Source: Aquatica leii (Eukaryota; Arthropoda; Insecta; Coleoptera; Lampyridae). From it: a DNA stretch of 64,000 bases. How positions within the stretch are numbered: position 1 is the first letter of the stretch; every line of letters begins with the position of its first letter. The notes beneath the pieces were generated by a model. The model saw only the letters and a list, made by a program, of their open reading frames with translations. It was not told the DNA's origin and ran no database searches. The stretch is from the NCBI GenBank assembly GCA_035610365.1, contig CM069432.1, positions 176,499,027 through 176,563,026 of the forward strand. Reading direction: 5' to 3'. Positions 46,541 to 58,638 of the stretch are shown here, piece after piece. The translations under genes were made by a program, and so were the position numbers.

Positions 46541-49500
46541 TTTGGAAACCATGAAGTACATTAAACCGTAAAATTACGAATTTGGAAAACCAACATTTCC
46601 ACACACAAAATAAAAAAATTCAAAATATTAAAATTTACGACAATCTGTAAGATTAAGCTTTTAATGACAAATATTTACAAAAAACGTGAATCAAAAGACT
46701 ATCAAAAATGCAAAAACATGTAGAATAAAAAACCCATTGTGTAAATAGTTTTTAAAACAACGGAAATACAACTAACGGAAAAATGATCAAAGTGAAGGCT
46801 AAACTATTAAATGAAAAAATAAAGAAAACAAAAAATTTGTAACAAAAACAAAGTAGGATGTGATGTCTATATTTGGCCAAAAATTATCAGTACAGTCAAA
46901 ATTAATACCACCGCTGAAAAAAATATAGAATAAATTTATAGCGCTGATGAAAACGGATGAGTAAATTAGAAATATATTCCAGAAATAATTTCACTTAAAC
47001 GTTTTGTTCACAAATGTTAATCGCGATATCCAATTCGTAAACTAAAACATTTCTATAAAACAAAAACTTCCTATGACAGCGCGGTTGTTGTTAGACAACG
47101 TACAAAGTCATCCTGTAGAGGAACAAAAGAGAAGCAAAGATGGGTCGATTTCTGTCTAACGTAATTTCGTTAATTCGACAATTAGATTAAAATGTACTAA
47201 AACTATCATTGTATAGTAACAACAATTTCTACTTTCATGTATTTTATCAGACATTCTAATAACATAACCGACTCTTTGAAACAAGTAATATTGCTAGCAA
47301 CAGTTAAAGGTTAAATTGACAGCGGTTTGTGTGACCGGACTACAGTAGCGACATAACTAAACTAGGCGTTTAAGGGTTAGTAATTTGACATGGCATCAGT
47401 AAATAAATCAAAAATGGTAAAAGAAACTCTTTTACGCCCGTGTTAAAAATAAGAACAACATTGTCTTTAGCGTAATTAGGAAACAATAACGATTCTATGA
47501 TAATGCTCTTGTTAGTGTATTATCGAATATAGTTAATTTATTGAAAAAAGTAAACCCAAACATTTGTTGTAAATCAGCTGATATTTATTTATCGAACAAA
47601 AACGTACAGGTGAATTTGGTAAATGAGGAAGAACCCAATAAAAGTTTCATACACGAATATTTTAGTTTTCTATAAATTAATTGCACAGACGGAGAAAATA
47701 GGAATAGCACCTTAATTTTCTTCTTATTCAAGATTTTTATTACTGTTTACTTATTGATATCTCTATTGTGTTATTTTGAATTGTTTATTAATAAAATGAT
47801 GTTCGCTAATGTATATATTTTGATAATGTAAAGAACTTTGGTTGAATTAGTTCACGTTATCGACCGTTTACTCTTCTACTTATGGAATATAATAAACAGT
47901 GTACTTTTTAAAATGTTTGTATAGATAATTGATAAACATAATTTTTATTTTTGTAATACTACCATTATTCAAAATAAAATTTTGAAAAGTCGAGACTAAG
48001 TCGTTTTCACTTATTTTTTAATTTATAGTAAAAAATCTAGCTTACCTGAAGTGTACTTTTCCGGAATAGCATTAAAATCTAGTTGTTTCTTTAAAGCGGA
48101 AGAGTCTCAAAAACTATTAGACGTAAAGTGTTTTTTGCAAATTACTTTATTTTTTAATATACTTGAATCGTTCATACGTAGTAGCAACGTTGAGTTTTTC
48201 CAATTTGTCAACTAATTTTTGCACCTCTCTTTGTTATTTATAGGAAATTGATAAAACTCATACACGGAGAATCCTTTCTAGTGTTTTTACAATTTTACAA
48301 TTAGATTGCTCATTTAACCGACTTTGTAGATCTTATAGTTTCCAACATTACAATAGCGACCCATTTAATTTGGAATACCCTGTATAGTAATTACATATTT
48401 AACATAAAAATAATTTTTAAGGTAGCATGTTTTTAAAAAATATATAACTGTAGTATAATAAATTAGTTAATTTTTAAAAGGTTGCGTTTTTTAAAGTCAA
48501 AGAAATAGAGACATATCTATTATAAATTATAAGCTGTTTAATACATAATATTTTACCGTTAAAAAATAATTAAAACTGGTTGTATTTTTTTGTAAACCAT
48601 AATTACCAACGTTCTAGTTTGTAAATACACATGAAACAAAAGAAACACTAATTAACGCACACCAGAATAATATAAACTCTAACAAGAAAAAGATTTTTTG
48701 TTTGAACAAATTTATGTACACCAAAAGGTTTCTTTTATACTTTAAACTAATGATACTTCCACGATTTTGTTATTTGAGCATTTTATGCAATAATTTGCGT
48801 TTTAAATTCCAGATTTTATACAAGAATCGTATTTAAGTAAATAATAATAACATTACGAACAATGAAAACAAGACTAGTAATAACGATCACTGAACAAAAA
48901 GAATTGTAAAATTTGTTACAAAGATTTTTCTTTAACAAATAAGAAAATTTATTTAGTATAAAATAAGTAAACTATTCCTGTATTAGTTGTAAACATAATA
49001 TCAAATATATAAAGATTTAATAATAAACATAGGTATAATGTTTTTAATTTCGGTAATTTACATTAAAATTTGGAAAAATATTTTACTAGAAAAAATGTTT
49101 TATATTCTCAATTATTTGTAAGAAATTTATTAGAAACCATTTTTTTAATAATTATTTTGATATCGCTTAACTGTACCGCAATACTTAACACAAACAAATA
49201 GAACTGGTTTTTAGATTTTTTAAAAATAGTTAATTTGGTCAAGTGTTTAAGTAAAATAATTTGTATAATTATTTTTTCGTTTAGAAAATATTTTTTTGTT
49301 AAAATTTTGTTATACAAAAATGTAGTGTATAAGTTAATAATGAATTAGTTAATAAAATTTAATTCTGGAGATAGTTATGTGCAAATATTCGTTCTTGAGA
49401 AGTAGTGTAGAACTTATGACAGTTTTCGAAATTCTGTAATCAATAAATCGCGTTATAACGATTTTTTTTGATACATTATGGCTTACTTCGTTTATTACAA

Positions 49501-50952
49501 AAATAAACAATTTATAACCGATTTGATTGGAATCTAAACTACTACTAGTTGCGTGCCTTTTTCGTAAGGCGCCAATCTGCCAGGACTTATATATATAAAA
49601 AAAACTCGTTAAAGATTACTTAAGTGTTTGCAGCTTTTATCGATTTTATTTTTTTTATAGTAACTACTCTTAAAGTTACGATTTGTTCTTTTTCCTTAAA
49701 ATTTGTTCAACGCGACGACGTTATTTTAGTTTCAAAAATATATTTTTGTTATTCATAATAAGTTTTTAATATGAAATTGAATTTATTTATTGTTACAGTT
49801 AATCTTTAAATTATTTAAGTTTTAAATTATTTTACGTTACTTTATACCGGATAATTCAACGTAAATACGGTAAAATGTTTTATATAATCTTATAAACTGT
49901 AGAATTTAACTCTAAAAATGATTATTATTACCACTACTACAAAAGCTTAGGCTTGAAATTTAAATAATAAAGCTTTTCAAGACTGGTTTATAAAATATAC
50001 TTTGCTGATAAGCATAAATGAAAATATTTACAATATACACTTTATTTATAATTTGAAAAAAAATCTTAAATAATGAAGTTATTTGAAGATTATGTTAATG
50101 ATTATTATTTTTAGAAAGTTAATTTAATAATTTGATCTATTTTATATTATCAAATTAAAAGAAATATATAAAAAATAAACATACTGGTATTAAGTGTAAA
50201 CAATGATGTTATAATCATAATAGATAATAGCAATTTTACAACTTTGCTTTATGTTGTTTGCAGTTTTACTATTGTGCAGGAAAAAATTTTGTTAAAGCAA
50301 AATGTACTTTTGTAGCCCCAAAAATGAAATCACAATACAAAAATTATAGTCGTATTAATCAAATCATTGTTTTTTGTTTTTGTCTAAAGTAACAGTTTTC
50401 CGTAAATTTTTTGTATTTACTTCTAATTATTTAGGGCTTGCTGCTAGCGTTAATAACAATTAAAAGTAAGCTATCAAAAAGATATTTAACAAAAATATCT
50501 TATTCAGTGATGCATGGCATTTAATTACTAAAAAGTACATTTTCTTCTATTTATGTTATTGATCAGCACGAGAGTTGTAAGAAGCTTATTATATGCGAGT
50601 AAAACAGTTATAATTTTCTTTCTTTTTCTACGAACACTTTTATTCATAAAAACATAAAGCATAAATAACAAGTACCTAGCTATTATATTATTTTAATTTG
50701 TCTATCAATTCGTTTCTATGGTTACTGAACGTTATTAACTAACAAGGCTAATGTGACAAATTATATGATTTTATAGAATTGAAGCGTAATTTTTCCTATT
50801 ACCGGTCTACTTTTGAACCAATGAAGTCAACGAATTTCCATTGCTGCCTGATTTCTTTCTAACCAATAAAATCGTAGAGGAAAATTAAGAGTTTTACAAG
50901 GTTACGTAAATTGTGTTTTATTGGATTCAAATTGTAACTATAAGTTAGTGAA
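46541..50952. other. AT-rich stretch, nothing recognised
   Basis: No readable protein on either strand. ATTTAATTTGGAATACCCTG then TAT near 48364-48386 resembles terminal sequence common to many arthropod repeats, but no element body could be traced. Confidence 0.5.
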
Positions 50953-51146
50953 TGTTGGAAACGATCTCTGGGTTATTGCAGATGCTGTTAGACCAAATTA
51001 TTTTCAATCGCTACATTTTATTTTTATTCAGTATTCCCACCTTTTTTCTTTTTACATAGTGCTAACTTACGTTTACTTTTAATACAAATCTTACTTAATC
51101 TAATTTATCCCTACCTAATTACTCATTAGTACAATCCTATCCTACA
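50953..51146 (-). repeat. 3' LTR of the gypsy element
   Basis: Partner of 54785-55008. Its outer end on plus is TGTTGGAAACG, directly after the TGAA target duplication. Confidence 0.9.
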
Positions 51147-51194
51147 CTTCGTCAAACCTGACGATTAATGGTCCTCGATGTAATAAAGACGTTA

Positions 51195-52185
51195 AAAGGT
51201 TATTTGATCCATGGCCTCATACGAAAAGCGTTCATTACGCTGCTAAATAGAATTTCAGTTAATTGGAACCCTTGAACGTCCCTCACAACGTAACAGTCAT
51301 TATCTAAACATTTCTCAACAATGTAAGGTCTTTTATTTGGGATCAATTCATTGTTTACCTCAGGTACTGATACAATATTCATTATAACAACCCGGTTTAT
51401 ACACTCAAGCTTCTTTATGAGTCTTATCATAATATTTCTTACTATACGTTTGAACCTTTAGAATATTTTTCTCTACCACATTGCAAATCCGAACCAAATC
51501 GATTTCGTCATCATTCGATGATAACAAATGTTTTAAATCGGTTGCTATGTGTATGTCAATACCGTTCGCGGTTACAAATTTTCGCATCAGATTAGATGTA
51601 AAGGCCGAACCCTTATCTGAAATGAGCTGTTTCAGTAACTATCGCAAAATGATTTAAAGTATTTAATTGATTCTTTAGCGTCTACCGATTTACTTATAGC
51701 TTTGTAAACTGAATCCGTCAATTATCACAAGTATGTGTTTTTTTCTAGAAACAGTTTTTTTGAACGGGTCAACATGATCCACGTGTATCGTCACAAATGG
51801 AATGTTACCATTAGGTATAGGATGTAACAATCCTTCTTTCTTATCGTTATCCGACGAATACACAATACATTTGAGAGAATGACTGATGTATGCTCTTATC
51901 TTTAATTTTAAACGTGGTACCCAATAACCCTGCATTATTAATTAAACAGATTGTTCTACGCCTATGTGACCGAACCCATCATAATTCTTATGAAAAATAG
52001 CATTCTCCATAACAGTGGAAATGCAAAACAACAATTTTCCCTCATGTTTACAATACACTAATCTGTTTTTAAGCTCATACAAGCTACTTTCCTTTCTTTC
52101 TAATGACTTGCGGATTGACTTTAATACCAAATCTGCATTTTTTTCATATGTCAAATTCTGTTCTAATACATTATCTTCTAAAATC
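51195..52185 (-). pseudogene. gypsy integrase remnant with internal deletion
   Basis: GFGHIGVEQSV and LKCIVYSS are the zinc-binding H...C part, with the second Cys lost. FVTIHVDHVDPFKKTVSRKK and ILVIIDGFS hold the first catalytic Asp, and ISDKGSAFTSNLMRKFVTAN holds the second. After GIDIHIATDLKHLLSS the region that should hold the catalytic Glu is missing, and the frame jumps to VQTYSKKYYDKTH and ELIPNKRPYIVEK, the C-terminal domain. Stops lie between the pieces. Confidence 0.8.
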
Positions 52186-52189
52186 ATTA

Positions 52190-52640
52190 CTTTATAAACC
52201 CTGCTTAGTGCATCTACGTGAGACATACCTTTGCCTGACGTATGGTTCTATAGTATAATCAAAATCAGACAAGAACAATACCCATTGCATGATCTTAGGA
52301 ATCACTTTCTTTTTACTAAAGGTTAGCTTAATACTCTCACAATCAATTACTATTTTAAATTTTATACCTTTTAAATACGCCACAAATTTCTTGATCGCAT
52401 AAACTATAGCGAGACATTCAAGCAACTGTAACATTGCCGTTTACAGTCATTAATTCTTCTGCTAAAGTAACTGACTGGGTGAAACTTTCCGGAGTCCCAC
52501 AACGCTCGCGTCACAATGCAGCTCTGTCTCTACTACCACCGAGTATAACGCTAAGATTGGTCTACGTATTATGTACTCTTTAATGCGCTCCAAAATTTCT
52601 AACTCAATTTCTCCGAACTGAATTTTTGCTAACCCTAAAA
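52190..52640 (-). pseudogene. gypsy RNase H remnant
   Basis: The frame LLECLAIVYAIKKFVAYLKG, IKFKIVIDCESIKLTFSKKK, then QWVLFLSDFDYTIE matches the RNase HI domain of gypsy elements (E and D of the active site visible). It is followed after a shift by MSHVDALSR, the usual closing motif. Confidence 0.85.
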
Positions 52641-52779
52641 AACTATGTAAATCTTTTACATTTTTAGGACTTGGATATTCCGCGACAGCCTAAACATTGT
52701 CAAAACTTACTCCCTACGTTAACTTCATAATATAAATACTATATTCAGTTTTCTAGAAAGCAACACTTACTTATTTTTA

Positions 52780-53450
52780 ACCTTGATAAATTGTCTACAA
52801 GAACTTCATAAACCTCTTTCAAAATGATGAGAATCTCTTTTCTAAGGTAGTTGTAGCTGTCATAATGTCATCCAGATAAACCACCACTTTTCCTTGTTGC
52901 ATTAACTTTAAAATATCGAATTTACAAATCTAGCAAATATTGATGAATTATTTCAAAATCCAAAAGGTAATATGAGGAACTTGCATTGCCCATACGGGGT
53001 TACAAATGAAAAATACTGGGTACAATCATCTTTTATTTAAACATTGTAAAACGCATCCTTCAAATCTATTTTGCTAAACCAATATTTACCCTGCATGCTA
53101 TCTAACTGTTCATCAATGTTCGGCATAGAAAAACGGCCTATGACTGTAAGCTTATTTAGTTCTCTAAAATCTACGCATAGCGTTTTGCAACCGTTTTTTT
53201 TATTAACTAACCCGATAGGGGGACGAGTATTCAGACAAACTTTCCCTAATTACTTTCTTATCTAATAGATAAGATATTTCTTATATTAGCTCTTTCTCGG
53301 TATACGAAATTCTACAAAGCCTAAAAAACGGACATTTTGTTTCGGCTCAATATACTCATTGTTAAACATATTTTCAAATTTATTCTTATTTTCTAAATCA
53401 ACATTTTGACCGATACTTAATTGATAATGTAAATTCGTTTTTCCTTTCAG
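52780..53450 (-). pseudogene. gypsy reverse transcriptase remnant
   Basis: On minus: LCVDFRELNKLTVIGRFSMP, NIDEQLDSMQGKYWFSKIDL, then KDAFYNV-like sequence, giving the first catalytic Asp region. Next come QYFSFVTPYGQCKFLILPFG and VVVYLDDIMTATTT with YLDD at 52867-52878. Several frames are needed. The plus-strand open frame at 53071-53265 is a shadow of this gene. Confidence 0.85.
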
Positions 53451-53554
53451 TATCAATCAACATGATCTACTCTACTGCACTTTTAAACAATTTTTTCCAA
53501 CTGCATTCTGCTTAGTATTAACAATTAACTTATCGCTACTAAAGTGAACATTAA

Positions 53555-53896
53555 TCAATCGATAAAAATATGTCTAAACCTACCTATTACATTTATAACA
53601 GTATTTTTCATACCTGTGAATTTATCTGCGCCTAGATACCGATGTCTATGTTCCTTTGGTGTAAAATTAGATTTAATAAGTAATACATCGCTTCCTGAAT
53701 TCAATAATTCATTTAATTCATCTCTAAATTTTAGCTCAACTGGTATATAACACGCAGGTGCTATCTTCCTACTGTGTTCTTCTACCATTGTTGTACTGTC
53801 TGTTGACATCTTTTGACTTCTTGACTTAAGTTGAGAACAATTTTTTTTCTCAAGTGATTTCGTTCTTGGCAAAGGAAACATTTCTAATTTGGACAT
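53555..53896 (-). pseudogene. gypsy protease region remnant
   Basis: The 113-codon frame follows the zinc knuckle. ELNELLNSGSDVLLIK resembles the retropepsin loop (D-S/T-G followed by a hydrophobic stretch), with the catalytic Asp as Asn. The tail NVIGRFRHIFID is of the type that leads into the reverse transcriptase. Identity rests on position plus this motif. Confidence 0.55.
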
Positions 53897-54700
53897 TTTG
53901 ATGCAAAATTACCTCTTGCTTTACAACTAAAACATTTTAATTGTTTATTGTCTTCGCTCACTGGAATTGTCGATACATTTGCGCCCAGAAGAATTGGATG
54001 GTACTGCTCTTGGTACTTTACGTTCAAAGTTACTTAAACCGTTTATTACCATTAGAAGGTCCTCTAATTACTTCAACATATTCATCGTAGCTTGCGACTG
54101 CAGAACTACATTGTCAAATCTATCTATTATGTATTTGACTATGTTCTCTTCACAGAGATCTAGCTGGTTGCCCAAAAGCACTTTGTCGTGAAAGTAAGTT
54201 GTAAAACTTTTTTTTCTTCCATCTATAAGCATCAAATTTACGTGTTAAACTTACTTTGCTCTCACGTCGACTAAACATTGGAATCATGAATTCCCTTAAC
54301 TACTAATATGTCATAGATGCATAAGATGGCTTAGAGTGAAACTACGCTAAAGTTGTACCTCTCAATTTAGTCGCTAACACCACTACTATGACAGCATCAG
54401 TCAACTCATGTGCAGCCCTCATTGTATCCATTCTTTAAAACTAAATTGCAGCATCCTCGTCACTAGACCCACTAAACTCAGACAACAATCCCAAAAATCC
54501 TACATTACTAATTTTCTTTGTGTCCAGCGCACGCGGCTTTTTTATAGCCGTTACCACCAAGGATATTAATTCTTCAACTGAAACATTTACACCAGCCGTC
54601 GTTCTTTCTGAACCACCAGCTACGCCGTCATCACCGCTAACCCGCTGATCTAAAGCTCCACGAACTTTCTCAACGACTCCACCAGCTCATGTAATGGATA
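53885..54700 (-). pseudogene. gypsy gag remnant with zinc knuckle
   Basis: The minus strand gives KVRGALDQRVSGDDGVAGGS, SVEELISLVVTAIKKPRA, then further on ELTDAVIVVVLATKLRGTTL, the capsid-like part. Near 53930-53890 it gives CFSCKARGNFASKCP, a CCHC knuckle in which the His is Asn (C-x2-C-x4-N-x4-C). The knuckle would package element RNA; this copy has lost a metal ligand. Confidence 0.7.
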
Positions 54701-54784
54701 TCCTGCACTTATTTCAGCAGTTTTTGTCTATATTAAAACACCTTCATCTCGAGCACAACTGCAAATGTAACCCCACACCTGGAT

Positions 54785-55008
54785 TTTTGGAAACGATCTT
54801 TAGGTTATTGCAGATACTTTTAGACAAAATTATTTTTGGTCGTCATGTACATTTTTATTACTTATTCGCTACATTTAATTTTTTTTAGTATTTCCACCTT
54901 TTTTTCTTTTTATATAGTGCCAACTTACATTATTATTTTTTAATACAAATCTTACTTAATCTAATTGATACTTTACCTAATTTTGCATTAGTACAATCCT
55001 ATCGTACA
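54785..55008 (-). repeat. 5' LTR of the gypsy element
   Basis: It matches 50953-51146 in the same orientation, sharing GGAAACGATCT, GGTTATTGCAGAT, TTTTTCTTTTTA, AATACAAATCTTACTTAATC and CATTAGTACAATCCTATC on plus. It carries about 30 bp more, around TACTTATTCGCTACATTTAA. Confidence 0.9.
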
Positions 55009-55227
55009 TGAACATTTATATTTTAGTAAATCATAAACAAAATAAGTAAATCTGTAATACCAACAAACGATTATGAATTTCTCGTCAGCTCTCTGTGGTA
55101 CATACCAGATTCATTTTTTGAAATTACCATTATGTAAATATTGTGATAAACAAAGGTAACACAACAATAAGAAAGATAGATAATTATATGTTTAATCTCG
55201 AAGTAAGTTTTTTGTTTCTCTCTAGAG

Positions 55228-55571
55228 CAGGGGTGGGCAACTTTTTTCCTCATCGGGCCAAATAAAATTTTTCGTATCGTGACGCGGGCCGGATTAGATT
55301 AAAGAAAGTAATAAAAGAAAATAAATACTAAATAAATTAATTTATAGGTATACCAAATTCTTAATATGTTTAATACTAAAAATAAAATATCTAGTGCTAT
55401 CGCTTATACATATGTTATAGATTTCAGGTAAAAGAAGCACAATTTGGAACAAATGTTTTTATTTGTAACAATTTAAATATTATTAAAATATGTATGAATT
55501 TATTTCGCGGGCCGGATTCAACAACCTCGCGGGCCGGATGCGGCCCGCGGGCCAGCGGTTGCCCATGCCTG
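55228..55571. mobile_element. hAT-type MITE
   Basis: The left end CAGGGGTGGGCAACTTTTTT and right end GGTTGCCCATGCCTG are imperfect inverse repeats of the hAT kind. GGGCCGGAT motifs repeat inside both ends. CTCTAGAG flanks it exactly on both sides (55220-55227, 55572-55579), an 8-bp duplication fitting the known hAT preference NTCTAGAN. It is 344 bp with an AT-rich core and no coding sequence, so it is non-autonomous. Confidence 0.9.
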
Positions 55572-55579
55572 CTCTAGAG

Positions 55580-57447
55580 CATCATCTAGTAGCGACAACA
55601 CTAAATTACAATATCGTGGAATTTTTTGTACTCAAACCCAATCTGTTGTAAGAATTTGTTTATGACATCTGGTTTACCGTTGTAATTAACTTTCGCTAAC
55701 ATTTTTCGAACTAAAATATTTGTTGTTAAAACTTTCTTATCTACAAAAGTAAATATGTATTAAAATCACCATTGTTTTTACCGTAGATTTTTATTGTTTT
55801 CTGGTTAGATAATATTTTCATACCTAATAATAATATTTGTTATCTTTGAGCTATTTTTAAACGTATAAAGACTTACCTTATTTGCTTTATAAATAATTTC
55901 GATTCGTTTTTTACAGCAAGTTCTGCTTCTGTGCATAAAGCAAACAATCACACGATTACTTTTTGGTTGAATAATGAAAACTTTTTAATGTTTCAAAATG
56001 TAATTTTCTTTGATTTCCTTGCAATACTGTTAATCACATAAAACTAAAAAAATGTTGCAATTATTGATATTTTCAAAACTAATTATGGTCAATCTAACTG
56101 AAATTTAAATGATGTGTTGACGTTATATAACATTCCCATTACTTAAAAATATTACTACTATTGATACAAAAAACAGTTGTTGAGAAAATATCATTGTAAA
56201 ATTATAAGTAAATACTAACATTATTAATATACGATCGACGGAAGAATTTAAATACCAACTTGTTTGATAATGTACGATTAATAATCTCAATTATTAATTG
56301 CCCTCATTACCAACCTTGTTGGTTAAATAACAATTATTACGTGCTTGTCATTAAGTGTCAGTGTATGTTATGAGCTATTTACCTAATTACATTAAACAAT
56401 ACAGCACAAACATAATTCTTGAGATCGTTTCTGCGAAGTGTATAAATAACAACAGCATACATTACAAAATTCTTGAAATGAACAAACTGTAATTAATAGG
56501 CAAAAGCATTTTAATTGTTCTTGAACATCTTTATAAAATTTGTTTATTTTGACTAAAATCATTACAAAGTCAAAAACGAAACAATAGTATAGTATATAAA
56601 TTACAATAACTACTTGCTCCGATAAACTGTTTTAATGTTAGGAAAACTCGACATTGAATGGCTCTGCATTCAATTACGGCAGTCGGGAATACATTAGAAA
56701 TGTGGATATTTTACACGCTTGGTTGTATTAAATTACTTTAAATAAACAAAAACCAAGTTATATTTTATAAATACTTTATCCGTTTTTAAAACAAATATTT
56801 GATATTTAATAATAATGTTTTTAGCAGTTACATATTTTTTTAATTTTTTACAAATCCACGATTAAAATTTTGTAACACTTAATACGTAGGCGAAACTTTT
56901 ATTTATATATAAAGTCCTGAAAAAATAAAAGAATGTTTTAAATGCGTTTGTTAATTTGTTATCTAATTGGTATCATTGTTTGAGCTTAAAATGTACCAAT
57001 GCTTTTGTCTGTTAAAAATAATAATTTAATTGAATTATTTTATTTTCAATTATTATAATAAAATTTAAATTATAGATTTGAGAACGTGATTATTGGTATT
57101 ACCGTTACTATTGATCTCGCGGTCGAGAAGTAGCAGATTTATTTACTTTGGACCTACGTTTGTAGTAGTATATTATATTTTGCTACCAAGTTTACAAAAA
57201 ACCCGGAGAATATGAAAAAATTTAAAGGACAAATTGACCAATAATATACGGCAAAATATTAAAGCACATTTAAAATCATAAGCATTTTTTTTTATTTTGT
57301 CGACATTTTAGTTTCTATTTACGTTGTTTTTCTTTGTTTTATATTGCTTTTTGCTTTCATATTTATAATTTTGTCTTATTTGTGTACAAATCTGTGTTTT
57401 AGAACGAACTATTTTATTTTATTTTTATATATATACAATATATATAT
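55580..57447. other. AT-rich stretch, nothing recognised
   Basis: No gene or repeat could be supported. It ends in an (AT)n tract (about 57425-57447) directly abutting the hammerhead array. Confidence 0.5.
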
Positions 57448-57479
57448 AATAGGACGAAACAGCTGTCCACTGGTCTCTA
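57448..57479 (+). ncRNA. Partial hammerhead at the array start (3' half)
   Basis: Only AATAGGAC, GAAA, the palindrome ACAGCTGT, the cleavage base C at 57467 and CACTGGTCTCTAA remain. The CTGAGGA half is absent, so it cannot fold alone. This off-centre start suggests integration of an RNA or cDNA opened inside the ribozyme, or truncation. Confidence 0.75.
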
Positions 57480-57749
57480 AGATGGTTTCTGCAATTATAT
57501 AAACAAATTTTTGCACTTGCGTAGTACAGTTAGAAATATTATGCCGCGTATAATTCAAATACATTTTTGAAATTTGCGGTTGTAATATTTACTATCTAAC
57601 TAACAACTTCATAGTTTCCTACATGTGGATTAACTCGTACGTAGCTCCGTTCCTACGAGATGGCGTTTAGCCTCAGATTTGTTAATCAATTAACACCCGA
57701 ATGGGATTAAAACTATGGCAATTTGTTTTATATAGTTGTGGAAACTGCA

Positions 57750-57810
57750 TTAGAGTATTCCAGTGCTGAGGAGTCCAAATAGGACGAAACAGCTGTCCAC
57801 TGGTCTCTAA
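57750..57810 (+). ncRNA. Complete type I hammerhead ribozyme (unit 2)
   Basis: TTAGAG (57750-57755) pairs with CTCTAA (57805-57810). CCAGTG pairs perfectly with CACTGG, giving stem I with an internal loop TATT opposite T. The core is CTGAGGA, and position 7 tolerates any base. Stem II is GTCC/GGAC with loop AAATA. GAAA follows, then stem III ACAG/CTGT with no loop, and C at 57797 as the cleavage base after GT. All invariant core bases are present. The stem I internal loop and stem II loop are placed for the tertiary contact known in natural type I hammerheads. Confidence 0.88.
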
Positions 57811-58080
57811 GATGGTTTCTGCAATTATATAAACAAATTTTTGCACTTGCGTAGTACAGTTAGAAATATTATGCCGCGTATAATTCAAATACATTTTTTG
57901 AAATTTGCGGTTGTAATATTTACTATCTAACTAACAACTTCATAGTTTCCTACATGTGGATTAACTCGTACGTAGCTCCGTTCCTACGAGATGGCGTTTA
58001 GCCTCAGATTTGTTAATCAATTAACACCCGAATGGGATTAAAACTATGGCAATTTGTTTTATATAGTTGTGGAAACTGCA

Positions 58081-58141
58081 TTAGAGTATTCCAGTGCTGA
58101 GGAGTCCAAATAGGACGAAACAGCTGTCCACTGGTCTCTAA
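58081..58141 (+). ncRNA. Complete type I hammerhead ribozyme (unit 3)
   Basis: Identical in sequence to the ribozyme at 57750-57810. CTGAGGA is at 58097-58103 and the predicted cut lies after C58128. With the unit upstream, two full copies are available to form the dimeric fold that a loopless stem III favours. Confidence 0.88.
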
Positions 58142-58350
58142 GATGGTTTCTGCATTTATATAAACAAATTTTTGCACTTGCGTAGTACAGTTAGAAATAT
58201 TATGCCGCGTATAATACAAATACATTTTTTGAAATTCGCGGTTGTAATATTTACTATCTAACTAACAACTTCATAGTTTCCTACATGTGGATTAACTCGT
58301 ACTTAGCTCCGTTCCTACGAGATGGCGTTTAGCCTCAGATTTGTTAATCA

Positions 58351-58638
58351 AGTACGTGCAGTCAAAGTATTAGTAATAAAAAAAAGTCAACTACATAGAA
58401 GAGCGTAAAACTTTACAAAAATATCTTTTAAAAACTGGGTTTTGTTACAAGAAACGCTGTAACGAACGTGAATGATTAATAAAACGAATTGATATTGCTG
58501 CTTGGCATTTACGATATCTCAGAAAACTGAGTGAAACGGTTAAAAGTAAAATAATAAACAACCAATTACATACTTAGTTAATACCTATATTCACCCGTCA
58601 TTTTTAATTTCTAAACTAAATCTGGCGACTATCATAAT
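58351..58638. other. Spacer between hammerhead array and DDE relic
   Basis: No feature is visible. The array ends at TTGTTAATCAA and unrelated sequence (GTACGTGCAGTC) begins. Confidence 0.5.

Larger units (their letters stand above)
50953..55008 (-). mobile_element. Ty3/gypsy LTR retrotransposon, decayed, both LTRs present
   Basis: The LTRs are 54785-55008 (5' on the minus strand) and 50953-51146 (3'). They start TGTA(C/G)GATAGGATTGTAC and end near GTTTCCAACA. TGAA flanks both sides (50949-50952, 55009-55012), a 4-bp target duplication as expected. Between the LTRs, in order on the minus strand, are gag with a zinc knuckle, protease, reverse transcriptase, RNase H and integrase, all with stops and shifts. 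There is no env-like frame. The LTRs have diverged by substitutions and an indel of about 30 bp, so the insertion is old. Confidence 0.9.
57448..58350 (+). mobile_element. Retrozyme-like tandem array with hammerhead ribozymes
   Basis: Units of 330 and 331 bp (distance between predicted cleavage sites 57467, 57797 and 58128) are followed by a partial third unit ending near 58350. The array starts inside a hammerhead (stem II 3' strand, AATAGGAC GAAAC). The copies differ at only a few positions, so it is young. Before each ribozyme the body has GAGATGGCGTTTAGCC, TTGTTAATCAATTAAC, GGGATTAAAACTATGGCA and GTGGAAACTGCATTAGAG, colinear with the families at 1889-2375 and 24341-24660. It has no protein-coding role; antisense open frames inside (57682-57894, 58013-58225) simply repeat with the unit. 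Animal retrozymes of this size are thought to move as circular RNAs copied by PLE enzymes. That is family knowledge, not shown here. Confidence 0.85.

Noticed and set aside
46930-46970. GCGCTGATGAAAACGGATGAG as a hammerhead core
   Set aside because: No GAAA after a closing stem II and no stem I or III partner nearby.
50953-55008. An env-bearing, infectious-type gypsy element
   Set aside because: After integrase the 3' LTR follows directly with no env-like frame, and every domain is interrupted.
57682-58225. Two near-identical 70-codon minus-strand frames
   Set aside because: They repeat because the hammerhead unit repeats, run antisense through the ribozyme, and have no protein resemblance.
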